Shown: positions 54,078 through 64,000 of the stretch, in pieces | Layout: each line of letters opens with the position of its first letter | How positions within the stretch are numbered: the stretch's first letter is position 1 | DNA from: Enterobacterales bacterium | GTDB taxonomy: Bacteria > Pseudomonadota > Gammaproteobacteria > Enterobacterales > Enterobacteriaceae | Direction of reading: 5' to 3' | DNA length: 64,000 bases | NCBI GenBank assembly: GCA_947478475.1 | Contig: CANJWD010000001.1 | Coordinates: 1 to 64,000 of the forward strand | The notes under the pieces: model-generated | Told to the model about the DNA's origin: nothing | The model's input: the letters and a program-made list of their open reading frames with translations, nothing else | The model's database searches: none | Position numbers and translations under genes: made by a program

Positions 54078-56342
54078 GTGGATAAGATAGCAGTTGCTAT
54101 CGTTAGCGGTACGTTACCCCTGCTTTTTTTACCACAATTACCAGGACACGGAGTCAGCTTTTTCTGCCTGGTATTGGCCTGCGTACTGTGGGTTGGCCGG
54201 CGGGAGGTTTTTCGGCTCTGTTCAGTGGTGTTAATGAGCTTTCTCTGGGCCACATGGTCTGGCAGCACTTTACTGGCGCAAATAACCCGGTTATCTGACG
54301 GATATCAGGTCGTTGTTGCTCATGTAAAAAGTATTAACATGGGAAATAGCGATACCGGGAGCGTCATATTGCACATCGCTCAGGTGAAGGATAAGTGGCT
54401 GTTTCCGGCTCCCATGATATCAGTTCAGTGGGATCCCGCTATGGGGCTGTTTTGTGCCGGGCAACGCTGGTTATTGATTGTTCGCCTAAGACCAGTACAC
54501 AGCAGACTCAATCAGGGCGGGTTTGACGGGCAGCGCTGGGCAATAGCAAACAGGAAACCGTTAACAGGAAAAATAATTTCGGCAAAACCGCTTGATACTG
54601 ACTGTAATTTAAGACAAAAACTGGTCAGTAAGATTCAGCGGCAACTGAGTGACAAATTTGTCTATCATCCGATTCTGGCAGCGCTGGCTTTCGGTGAGAG
54701 GCAGCTGCTCGAAAAACACAACCGGGTTATTTTACAGCAAACGGGAATCGCCCATCTTATGGCCATCTCCGGGCTACATATTGCCGTTTCAGCATTATTC
54801 GGCTGGATTCTGGCGCGTGCCCTACAATTTTTTTTCCCCGCAAAGTGGATAGAACCTCGTTTTCCATTGTTGTCAGGCTGGCTAATTGCCATGCTCTATG
54901 CCTGGCTGGCCGGTGGCCATCCGCCAGTGGTCAGAGCCGTTCTGGCACTGACCATCTGGATGACACTGCGTAGTTTTGCTCTGTTTTGTAGCGCCTGGCA
55001 AGTGTGGTTATGGACTATCAGCCTGATCCTGCTTGGCTCGCCGCTGGCAGTACTTTCAGATAGTTTTTGGCTCTCGTGTCTGGCAGTGTGTGCGCTGATT
55101 TTTTGGTTTCAGTGGGCACCGTTACCGTTGCCTTTCCAGTCTGGCTGGCGCTGGGGGTGGTTGCGCTGGATCCATTTACAGTGCGGAATGCTATTACTGC
55201 TTATGCCATTACAGGCTGGGCTGTTCCACGGCTGGAATTTAGCCTCTTTCCCCGCTAATTTATGGGCGGTTCCTGTGGTTTCATTATTTACTATTCCGGT
55301 GATTTTACTGGCGTTAATATCGTGTATCGTGCCGGTATTAGCGCTGTTTTTTTGGCATCTTGCCGATCTTTCGCTGATGTTCGTGTTTATGCCACTTAAT
55401 TGGCTGGCAAAAGGCTGGATAACAGTGGGCGAAAGCTCACTATTACTCAGCATGATGGGCTGGTTAGCCGTGGTGATATGGCGTTTTCACTGGTGGCGTA
55501 ATTATTCTGGCACGGTAGTGGTTTTATGTATCGTCATACTGTTATCAACCCGGCGTACGGAGGATCATCGCTGGCGGGTGGATATGCTCGATGTCGGTCA
55601 TGGCCTTGCGGTCATTATTGAACGTAATGGCAGGGGAATTGTGTTTGATACGGGTGCCCGATGGCAGAGCGGAAGCATGGCATCTCTGGTGATCTTACCT
55701 TATTTGCACTGGCGAAAACTGACGATTGATCAGATAATTATCAGCCACGATCATTCTGATCATAGCGGTGGATTAGACGATCTGAAAAGCACTTTTCCGT
55801 CAGCTACGGTGCGCAGTTCTTTTCAGCATACCGGGCATTTATCCTGTCAACAGGGCGATATCTGGCAGTGGCAAGGCCTGAATTTTGAAGTACTATGGCC
55901 CCCAAAATTAGTGAAACACGCCAGCAACAATGACTCCTGTGTCATCCGAATTGATGACGGCAAGTACAGCCTGTTACTCACCGGCGATCTTGAAGCAAAA
56001 TCTGAGTTAATGCTGGTAAAAACGCAGCACGACAAGCTGGCTGCGACGGTGTTACAGGTGCCACATCATGGAAGCAAGAGCTCCTCAACACCACTTTTTT
56101 TACGGACGGTCGATCCGCAGCTGGCACTGGCATCGCTGGCCCGTTACAACCCATGGCATCTGCCGGCACAGAAAATTATCGAACGTTATCAAAAAAATCG
56201 CATTCCGTGGCGTGATACCTCCCTGTCAGGGCAATTGAGTCTCGCCTTTTTTGATGATCACTGGACGATTATCGGTTTCAGGGAACAATTGATGCCGCGC
56301 TGGTATCACCAGTGGTTTGGTATTGGCAGCCATAATGAGTAG
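54078..56342 (+). CDS. comEC: DNA uptake channel ComEC/Rec2
   Basis: Inner-membrane channel that takes single-stranded DNA into the cytoplasm in competence. The product (754 residues, the length of E. coli YcaI) has an N-terminal membrane part and OB-like domain, the Competence core with LAFGERQLLEKHNRVILQQTGIAHLMAISGLHIAVSALFGW (residues about 205-250; shown in parts), and a C-terminal metallo-beta-lactamase-like domain with DVGHGLAVII, ISHDHSDHSGG and LLTGDLEAKSE, HHGSKSSS. The metal-binding histidines are all present. The start is a GTG at 54078. It is unbroken and precedes msbA by 81 bp, as in other enterics. Confidence 0.93.
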   Translation: MDKIAVAIVSGTLPLLFLPQLPGHGVSFFCLVLACVLWVGRREVFRLCSVVLMSFLWATWSGSTLLAQITRLSDGYQVVVAHVKSINMGNSDTGSVILHIAQVKDKWLFPAPMISVQWDPAMGLFCAGQRWLLIVRLRPVHSRLNQGGFDGQRWAIANRKPLTGKIISAKPLDTDCNLRQKLVSKIQRQLSDKFVYHPILAALAFGERQLLEKHNRVILQQTGIAHLMAISGLHIAVSALFGWILARALQFFFPAKWIEPRFPLLSGWLIAMLYAWLAGGHPPVVRAVLALTIWMTLRSFALFCSAWQVWLWTISLILLGSPLAVLSDSFWLSCLAVCALIFWFQWAPLPLPFQSGWRWGWLRWIHLQCGMLLLLMPLQAGLFHGWNLASFPANLWAVPVVSLFTIPVILLALISCIVPVLALFFWHLADLSLMFVFMPLNWLAKGWITVGESSLLLSMMGWLAVVIWRFHWWRNYSGTVVVLCIVILLSTRRTEDHRWRVDMLDVGHGLAVIIERNGRGIVFDTGARWQSGSMASLVILPYLHWRKLTIDQIIISHDHSDHSGGLDDLKSTFPSATVRSSFQHTGHLSCQQGDIWQWQGLNFEVLWPPKLVKHASNNDSCVIRIDDGKYSLLLTGDLEAKSELMLVKTQHDKLAATVLQVPHHGSKSSSTPLFLRTVDPQLALASLARYNPWHLPAQKIIERYQKNRIPWRDTSLSGQLSLAFFDDHWTIIGFREQLMPRWYHQWFGIGSHNE

Positions 56343-56423
56343 AATGAACGGCTAGCCTCTTTAAATTCATTCTTTTTATTTTTGTTATTTCTTTTTATTC
56401 TTTTTCTTTAGGTAGCTGACTGA

Positions 56424-58169
56424 ATGACTGATAAAGATCTCTCGTCCTGGCAGACTTTTTTTCGCCTTTGGCCAATGATTGTGCCTTTTCGGGCAGGTCT
56501 TATCGTCGCCGCCGTTGCGTTAATTCTCAACGCGGCAACTGATGCATTTATGCTGTCACTACTCAAACCGCTACTTGATGAGGGTTTTGGTAAAACTGAC
56601 AGCGCCATCCTGGTGTGGATGCCTTTGGGAATTATAGGGTTAATGTTAATTCGTGGGGCGACAGGGTTTATTTCCAGTTACTGTATCGCTTGGGTATCTG
56701 GCAACGTGGTAATGCACATGCGGCAGCGTCTTTTCAACCATATGATGGGTATGCCGGTGCCTTTTTTTGATCAACAATCCACCGGAACACTGCTATCGCG
56801 TATTACTTATGATTCTGAGCAAGTTGCGGCATCCTCTTCCGGGGCGCTCGTCACCATAGTGAGAGAGGGCGCTTCAATTATTAGCATGTTTATAATGATG
56901 TTTTACTACAGCTGGCAGCTTTCGCTGATTCTTATTATCATTGCACCGCTAGTCGCCTTTGCCATTCGGCGTGTATCCAGGCGTTTTCGTGATATCAGTA
57001 AAAATATGCAGCGTACCATGGGCCAAGTGACAGCCAGCGCAGAACAGATGCTCAAAGGGCACAAAGAAGTGCTGATTTTTGGTGGCCAACAGGCTGAAAT
57101 GCAGCGTTTTAGTGCTGTCAGCAACCGCATACGCCAGCAAAACATGAAAATGGTTTCAGCATCCTCAATATCCGATCCGATTATTCAGTTAATTGCTTCC
57201 TTTGCACTGGCTGCGGTCCTCTATGCTGCCAGCTTCCCGGCGGTCATGGAAACGTTAACTGCCGGTACCATTACCGTGGTGTTCTCCTCCATGATTGCAC
57301 TAATGCGCCCATTAAAAGCACTTACCAACGTTAATGCCCAGTTTCAGCGCGGCATGGCCGCCTGTCAGACATTATTCTCTATTTTAGACACCAGGCAGGA
57401 AAAGGATGAAGGTACACGGAATATCCGGCGGGTACAGGGTAATATTGAGTTTCATCATGTGACTTTCTGTTACCCAGGAAAAACCTGGCCCACATTGACA
57501 GATATCAGCATCCGGATCCCATCGGGTAGCATTGTTGCGCTGGTTGGGCGTTCTGGCTCAGGCAAGTCGACTATTGCTCATCTGTTAACCCGTTTCTATG
57601 ATATCCATACCGGTAATATTTTTATAGATGGTCATAATATATACGACTATCAGCTGGCATCACTGCGTAATCAGATTGCGCTGGTATCACAAAATATTCA
57701 TCTTTTTAATGATACTGTCGCCAATAATATCGCCTATGCCTGCCATGAACAGTATAGCCGTATGGAGATAGAAAGAGCGGCAACCATGGCTCACGCCATG
57801 GATTTTATTGAGAAAATGGACGATGGCCTGGATACCATTATCGGTGAAAATGGCGTACTGCTGTCCGGCGGACAGCGCCAGCGTATCGCGATTGCCCGGG
57901 CACTGTTACGCGATTGCCCCATTTTGATTCTTGACGAAGCAACATCGGCGCTGGATAGCGAATCTGAGCGGGCGATACAGGCCGCACTGGATGAGCTCCA
58001 AAAAAATCGCACATCACTGGTGGTCGCTCATCGCTTATCAACTATCGAAAAGGCGGATGAAATTCTGGTCATTGAAGCGGGGCACATAGTAGAACGCGGG
58101 AAGCACACTATACTGCTGGCAAATAATGGGGCTTATGCACAACTCTATCACCGGCAGGCTGGTCAATGA
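56424..58169 (+). CDS. msbA: Lipid A export ABC transporter MsbA
   Basis: Flips core-lipid A across the inner membrane. Half-transporter with six spans (about 20-310) and an ATPase domain: Walker [11 protein letters not shown], signature [16 protein letters not shown], Walker [14 protein letters not shown]-loop VVAHRLS. 581 residues (582 in E. coli). The stop overlaps the lpxK start by 4 bp, so the two are translated together. Confidence 0.97.
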   Translation: MTDKDLSSWQTFFRLWPMIVPFRAGLIVAAVALILNAATDAFMLSLLKPLLDEGFGKTDSAILVWMPLGIIGLMLIRGATGFISSYCIAWVSGNVVMHMRQRLFNHMMGMPVPFFDQQSTGTLLSRITYDSEQVAASSSGALVTIVREGASIISMFIMMFYYSWQLSLILIIIAPLVAFAIRRVSRRFRDISKNMQRTMGQVTASAEQMLKGHKEVLIFGGQQAEMQRFSAVSNRIRQQNMKMVSASSISDPIIQLIASFALAAVLYAASFPAVMETLTAGTITVVFSSMIALMRPLKALTNVNAQFQRGMAACQTLFSILDTRQEKDEGTRNIRRVQGNIEFHHVTFCYPGKTWPTLTDISIRIPSGSIVALVGRSGSGKSTIAHLLTRFYDIHTGNIFIDGHNIYDYQLASLRNQIALVSQNIHLFNDTVANNIAYACHEQYSRMEIERAATMAHAMDFIEKMDDGLDTIIGENGVLLSGGQRQRIAIARALLRDCPILILDEATSALDSESERAIQAALDELQKNRTSLVVAHRLSTIEKADEILVIEAGHIVERGKHTILLANNGAYAQLYHRQAGQ

Positions 58170-59188
58170 TTGAACGCATCTGGTCGGGTCAGTCCAGATT
58201 TTATCTGCTGCTTGTGCCGTTATCCTGGGTTTATAGCCTGATACACTGGCTAATCTTTACCAGCTATCGGCTGGGATTACGTTCTCGCTGGCGGGCACCA
58301 CTCCCGGTGATTGTGGTAGGTAATCTCACCGCAGGGGGAAACGGTAAAACACCTCTTGTTATCTGGCTGGTAAAACAACTCCAGCAACGGGGCTACCGGG
58401 TTGGCGTGGTTTCACGTGGTTACGGGGGAAAAGCGCCTGGTTATCCGTTAATAGTGACAGAAAAGATAACTGCCTGCCAGGCGGGCGACGAGCCGGTGCT
58501 GATTTTTCAGCGTACCGGCGCGGCGGTAGCGGTAGCACCAAAACGTGCTGACGCGATCGTGGCACTGCTCAGTCAGCATGTTCTGGATTTTATTATCACT
58601 GACGACGGATTGCAGCACTATGCTTTGCAACGTGATTTTGAGCTGGTTGTTATTGATGGTGTCAGGCGTTTTGGTAATGGCTGGCGGCTCCCCGCGGGAC
58701 CGATGCGTGAATCTCACGCCCGGTTAAATTCAGTGAATGCGGTGATAACCAACGGCGGTATTGCGCATCAGGGCGAGATCCCGATGACGCTGACCGCAGG
58801 TTATGCCATTAATTTCGTCACCGCTGCACGCATGCCCGTTGTACAGTTGCATCATGTGGTAGCCATGGCGGGGATTGGCTATCCACAGCGTTTTTTCTTA
58901 ACGCTGAAAAACCTGGGGGTTCTGCCGGAAAAAACATACGCATTTCCTGACCATCAGCGCTATTCTTTTAAGCAACTCTCTGCCTTAGCCACGTGGCAAC
59001 AGACACTGCTGATGACCGAGAAAGACGCAGTAAAATGCCGCGCTTTTGCGCTGCCTAACTGGTGGTACTTACCGGTAGAGGCTGAGCTACCCCCGGTTCA
59101 GGCTGAGCAATTATTGTTGAATATCGAGGCGTTCAGGCCGGGAACACCTGTACTGGGAACGCTTACAGCAGTTTCGAAAAAAGTCTGA
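58166..59188 (+). CDS. lpxK: Tetraacyldisaccharide 4'-kinase
   Basis: LpxK adds the 4'-phosphate to the lipid A disaccharide. N-terminal membrane-associated helix, then the P-loop [18 protein letters not shown] near residue 55, [18 protein letters not shown], and the [20 protein letters not shown] block. 340 residues, slightly long (328 in E. coli) at the C-terminus. It overlaps msbA. Confidence 0.96.
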   Translation: MIERIWSGQSRFYLLLVPLSWVYSLIHWLIFTSYRLGLRSRWRAPLPVIVVGNLTAGGNGKTPLVIWLVKQLQQRGYRVGVVSRGYGGKAPGYPLIVTEKITACQAGDEPVLIFQRTGAAVAVAPKRADAIVALLSQHVLDFIITDDGLQHYALQRDFELVVIDGVRRFGNGWRLPAGPMRESHARLNSVNAVITNGGIAHQGEIPMTLTAGYAINFVTAARMPVVQLHHVVAMAGIGYPQRFFLTLKNLGVLPEKTYAFPDHQRYSFKQLSALATWQQTLLMTEKDAVKCRAFALPNWWYLPVEAELPPVQAEQLLLNIEAFRPGTPVLGTLTAVSKKV

Positions 59189-59207
59189 TGTGTCATCTGG
59201 AGGATTT

Positions 59208-59405
59208 GTGGACCACCGTTTACTTGAAATCATTGCCTGCCCCGTGTGCCATGGCAAGTTGTATCTTGACAAAAAAAATAGGGAACTGGTCTGCAAAAGC
59301 GATGGTCTGGCTTATCCCGTACGCACGGGGATCCCTGTACTGTTAGCAAATGAAGCGCGAAAGCTTTCCGTTGATGAGCTTTTTATTGATGGAAAACATG
59401 ACTGA
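59208..59405 (+). CDS. ycaR: YcaR, Trm112-like small protein
   Basis: Small zinc-ribbon-like protein of unknown role; 65 residues. The GTG at 59208 follows GGAGGA and gives the family start [18 protein letters not shown]. It keeps the CPVC pair; the second pair is reduced to one Cys ([12 protein letters not shown]), as in E. coli Yca[12 protein letters not shown] follows. ycaQ, which lies before it in E. coli, is missing. Confidence 0.9.
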   Translation: MDHRLLEIIACPVCHGKLYLDKKNRELVCKSDGLAYPVRTGIPVLLANEARKLSVDELFIDGKHD

Positions 59406-59417
59406 TGGAAAAAAGGC

Positions 59418-60191
59418 ATGAATTTTACTGTTATCATCCCTTCCAGGTATAAATCAAGCCGTTTGCCAGGAAAACCTCTGGCAGATATTGCAGGTTCGCC
59501 GATGATAGTTCATGTGACAAAGCGAGCATTAGCGGCAGGCGCTGCACGCGTCATCGTCGCGACAGACAATAAGGAAATTATGCAGGCCGTTGAGCAGGCA
59601 GGCGGAGAAGCCTGTTTAACACGCAGCGAACATCAGTCAGGGACTGAACGGGTGGCAGAAGTTATCGAACGGTACGCTTTTACTGATGATGAAATCATTG
59701 TCAATGTGCAGGGCGATGAGCCATTGATCCCACCGCTAATTATCAGTCAGGTTGCAGACTGCCTGGCTGCCAGTAAGGCCGGCGTAGCAACGCTGGCGGC
59801 ACCCATTACAAGCGCTAAAGAGGCATTTAATCCCAATATTGTAAAAGTGGTCACTGATATTGCAGGTTATGCGCTCTATTTTTCCAGAGCTGCCATTCCC
59901 TGGGAGCGGGAGCGCTTCGCTCAGTCGCGACAGACGGTGGGAAGCTGTTTTTTACGCCATATTGGTATTTATGCGTGGCGCGCCGGCTTTATCCGCCGTT
60001 ACGCTGGCTGGGCGCCCAGTCCGCTGGAGAAAATTGAACTGCTCGAGCAGCTGCGGGTGCTATGGTATGGCGAGAAAATTCAGGTGACAGTGGCCAGTGT
60101 ATCACCGGAAGCCGGTGTCGATACCCCGGAAGATCTGCAAAGAGTGCGTGATATATGCAGATTAACCTATCGCAATGAGTGCTGCCCGTGA
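59418..60191 (+). CDS. kdsB: CMP-KDO synthetase
   Basis: Activates KDO as CMP-KDO for the LPS inner core. Nucleotidyltransferase motifs are intact: [20 protein letters not shown] at the start, [47 protein letters not shown]. 257 residues, nine longer than E. coli at the C-terminus (LTYRNECCP). Last in comEC-msbA-lpxK-ycaR-kdsB. Confidence 0.97.
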   Translation: MNFTVIIPSRYKSSRLPGKPLADIAGSPMIVHVTKRALAAGAARVIVATDNKEIMQAVEQAGGEACLTRSEHQSGTERVAEVIERYAFTDDEIIVNVQGDEPLIPPLIISQVADCLAASKAGVATLAAPITSAKEAFNPNIVKVVTDIAGYALYFSRAAIPWERERFAQSRQTVGSCFLRHIGIYAWRAGFIRRYAGWAPSPLEKIELLEQLRVLWYGEKIQVTVASVSPEAGVDTPEDLQRVRDICRLTYRNECCP

Positions 60192-60220
60192 ACGGTATCA
60201 GAGACAGGGCGCAATTGAAT

Positions 60221-62015
<1,795 letters not shown>

Positions 62016-62047
62016 TCAATTAAAAAATAAGTAAACATGGAGTCTCA

Positions 62048-62860
62048 ATGCCTGAATTACCAGAAGTTGAAACGAGCCGCCGTGGCATCGAACCCTGGCT
62101 CGTCGGTCATACTATCATGCATACTGTTATCAGAAATACCCGGCTGCGCTGGCCTGTTGCGCCTGAAATTACGTCGCTGCGGGATAAAATGGTGCTTAGC
62201 GTGCAACGCCGGGCAAAATATCTGTTGATTGAACTGAATGATGCGGGCTGGATCATTATCCACCTCGGGATGTCTGGTAGTTTACAGGTTGTCGCCGGGG
62301 ATAGCGTGGCGCAACAGCATGACCATATTGATGTGGTGATGAGTAGCGGAAAGATACTTCGTTACCGTGATCCACGGCGTTTCGGCGCCTGGCTATGGAG
62401 TCATGATCCCAAACAATGTCGCCTGTTAGCCAGATTAGGCCCTGAACCTTTGGAGCAGGACTTTAATGATCAGTATTTGTTTGCAAGATCACAGAATAAA
62501 CGTGCTCCAGTCAAACTCTGGCTGATGGACAATACATTGGTGGCGGGTATTGGTAATATTTATGCCAGTGAATCGCTGTTTAGCGCCGCTATTCTTCCTG
62601 ACAGGCCAGCTAATACCTTAACTAAAACGGAAGCCAGTGTGTTAGTGGCCAGCATTAAAACCGTCTTATCGCGGGCGATAGCACAGGGAGGGACCACGCT
62701 GCGTGATTTTTTACAATCTGATGGCAAACCGGGTTATTTTACTCAGGAATTACAGGTCTATGGCCGTGCCGGGGGATGTTGTCACAGGTGTGGCGGGTTA
62801 ATTGCAATGGCCCGGCACAGGCAGCGCAGCACCTTTTTTTGCCCGCAATGCCAGCATTAG
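62048..62860 (+). CDS. mutM: Formamidopyrimidine-DNA glycosylase
   Basis: MutM (Fpg) removes 8-oxoguanine from DNA. The N-terminal catalytic Pro-Glu is in [17 protein letters not shown], the helix-two-turn-helix in [19 protein letters not shown], and the C-terminal zinc finger has CCHRCG and CPQCQ. 270 residues as usual. It lies in an unusual place next to cmoA and argS. Confidence 0.96.
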   Translation: MPELPEVETSRRGIEPWLVGHTIMHTVIRNTRLRWPVAPEITSLRDKMVLSVQRRAKYLLIELNDAGWIIIHLGMSGSLQVVAGDSVAQQHDHIDVVMSSGKILRYRDPRRFGAWLWSHDPKQCRLLARLGPEPLEQDFNDQYLFARSQNKRAPVKLWLMDNTLVAGIGNIYASESLFSAAILPDRPANTLTKTEASVLVASIKTVLSRAIAQGGTTLRDFLQSDGKPGYFTQELQVYGRAGGCCHRCGGLIAMARHRQRSTFFCPQCQH

Positions 62861-62910
62861 CAGCGCGTTCACGGTCCGCTAGCTGTTTTGTGGCATACTG
62901 AACCATAAAC

Positions 62911-62938
62911 ATAGCGCCACACATATAGCGCCACACAT
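62911..62938. repeat. Perfect 14-bp tandem duplication between mutM and argS
   Basis: ATAGCGCCACACAT at 62911-62924 and again at 62925-62938, in the short spacer ahead of argS. Confidence 0.9.
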
Positions 62939-62977
62939 TAATGAGACAGGTTACAGACTAATAATTAAGGCAATGTA

Positions 62978-64000
62978 TTGAATATTCAAACTATTATTTC
63001 AAACAAAGTTAGCCAGGCGATGATCGCAGCCGGAGCGCCTGCTGATAGTGATGCGCAAGTTCGTCCGTGCGCTAAAGCACAATTTGGTGATTATCAGGTC
63101 AATGGCGTTATGGCTGCCGCCAGGAAGCTTGGCATAGCACCAAAACTGTTTGCCGAGCAAGTGGTTAAGGGACTACAGCTGGAAAACATTATAAGCAAAG
63201 TGGAAATAGCAGGCCCTGGATTTATTAATTTATCGCTCGATAATCAGTTTATCACTGACAAAATTGAATTTGCTCTGCATGCACCTAAGCTGGGTATCGA
63301 CCCCGTTGAACCACAAACTATTGTTGTGGATTATTCCGGCCCAAACGTTGCTAAAGAGATGCATGTAGGCCATTTGCGCTCCACCATTATTGGTGATGCC
63401 GTCGTGCGTACTCTGGAATTCATCGGTCATCACGTGATACGCGCTAATCACCTGGGTGACTGGGGAACCCAATTTGGCATGCTGATTGCGTGGCTGGAAA
63501 AAATAGAAAATGATAATACCACTGATATTGCGCTTTCCGACCTGGCAGTTTTTTATCGTGAGGCGAAACATCAGTTTGATTCCGATCCAGAATTTGCACA
63601 GCGTGCCCGCGCTTATGTGGTCAGACTGCAAGGAGGGGATGAGTATTGTCGCCAGCTGTGGCGCAAACTGGTCGCTGTGACGATAGCACAAAATCAAATT
63701 GCTTATCAGCGCCTTAACGTTACACTGACCAGTGATAATATCATGGGGGAAAGCCGTTATAATTCAATGCTTCCTGATATTGTTGCGGATCTTATCACTC
63801 AGGGTCTGGCGGTTGAATCCCAGGGTACAACTCTCGTTTACCTCGAAGAGTATAAAAATAAAGTGGGTGAACCCATGGGGGTTATCATCCAAAAGAAAGA
63901 TGGTGGCTACCTTTACAGCACCACCGATATCGCCTGTGTCAAATACCGCTATGAAACGCTCGGTGCCGATCGCATTCTCTATTATGTTGACTCACGGCAG
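62978..64000 (+). CDS. argS: Arginine--tRNA ligase, N-terminal part (cut by window end)
   Basis: Class I synthetase running off the window. The start is a TTG at 62978, preceded by AAGG, giving [20 protein letters not shown] as in other ArgS; the 341 codons present are open. The HIGH-type motif is in [18 protein letters not shown] near residue 125, followed by [17 protein letters not shown] and [20 protein letters not shown]. The KMSKS-like region and anticodon domain are beyond the end. Confidence 0.96.
   Translation, partial: MNIQTIISNKVSQAMIAAGAPADSDAQVRPCAKAQFGDYQVNGVMAAARKLGIAPKLFAEQVVKGLQLENIISKVEIAGPGFINLSLDNQFITDKIEFALHAPKLGIDPVEPQTIVVDYSGPNVAKEMHVGHLRSTIIGDAVVRTLEFIGHHVIRANHLGDWGTQFGMLIAWLEKIENDNTTDIALSDLAVFYREAKHQFDSDPEFAQRARAYVVRLQGGDEYCRQLWRKLVAVTIAQNQIAYQRLNVTLTSDNIMGESRYNSMLPDIVADLITQGLAVESQGTTLVYLEEYKNKVGEPMGVIIQKKDGGYLYSTTDIACVKYRYETLGADRILYYVDSRQ

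Overview
The window is a stretch of chromosome from a gammaproteobacterium of the order Enterobacterales. Nearly every housekeeping gene reads like an Escherichia/Yersinia orthologue, and many pairs keep the enteric order: queA-tgt-yajC-secD-secF, fldA-fur, sspA-sspB, rplM-rpsI, lpxH-ppiB, clpP-clpX-lon, comEC-msbA-lpxK-ycaR-kdsB, cmoA-cmoB. Between these blocks the order is broken, genes expected at the joins are missing (hupB, yejK/yejL, ampG, ycaQ, arnB), and the joins carry insertion-sequence remnants (IS30, IS5, IS630) and decayed genes. This is the picture of a host-restricted or symbiotic enteric bacterium in a middle stage of genome decay. The genus cannot be fixed from sequence reading alone; a Yersinia-like lineage is suggested by the PsaE/PsaF-like regulator pair and the arn-nlpC neighbourhood (inference).

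Layout. 1-8.6 kb: IS30 end cutting into pagP, then fur, fldA, a 2-Cys peroxiredoxin, and the queuosine/Sec operon. 8.7-12.5 kb: accessory region with a papain-like cysteine peptidase, a phage tail assembly gene, a decayed gene, the competence regulator sxy and an internally deleted IS5 element. 12.6-20.9 kb: yejM, rplY, a protein with a eukaryotic-type RhoGAP domain, transketolase, sspAB, rpsI-rplM. 21-30 kb: an Ail/OmpX porin, lpxH, ppiB, cysS, proS, gmhA, fadE. 30.2-32.4 kb: an AT-rich island with a prepilin peptidase and a ToxR-like membrane regulator plus partner. 32.5-39.7 kb: arnCADTEF with only the tail of arnB, then nlpC. 39.7-52.9 kb: aroH, gapA, sppA, ppiD, lon, clpX, clpP, tig, bolA. 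53-64 kb: yajG, an IS630 scrap, comEC, msbA, lpxK, ycaR, kdsB, cmoB, cmoA, mutM and the start of argS.

Themes. Envelope and lipid A work dominates (lpxH, lpxK, kdsB, gmhA, msbA, yejM, pagP, arn), yet both lipid A modification systems seen here are damaged: pagP has lost its signal peptide start and arnB is a stub. Protein quality control (tig, clpXP, lon with a heat-shock promoter, ppiD, ppiB, sspAB) is kept. Two proteins look host-directed: the RhoGAP-domain protein and the papain-like peptidase.

The most striking finds are (1) the RhoGAP-domain protein at 15330-16328, which keeps the arginine finger and the lysine/arginine/asparagine positions of the eukaryotic family, and (2) a window-wide pattern of fresh tandem duplications of 10-18 bp, placed mostly at stop codons, leaders and spacers, that no annotated feature explains. 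No CRISPR array, rRNA or tRNA gene was seen.
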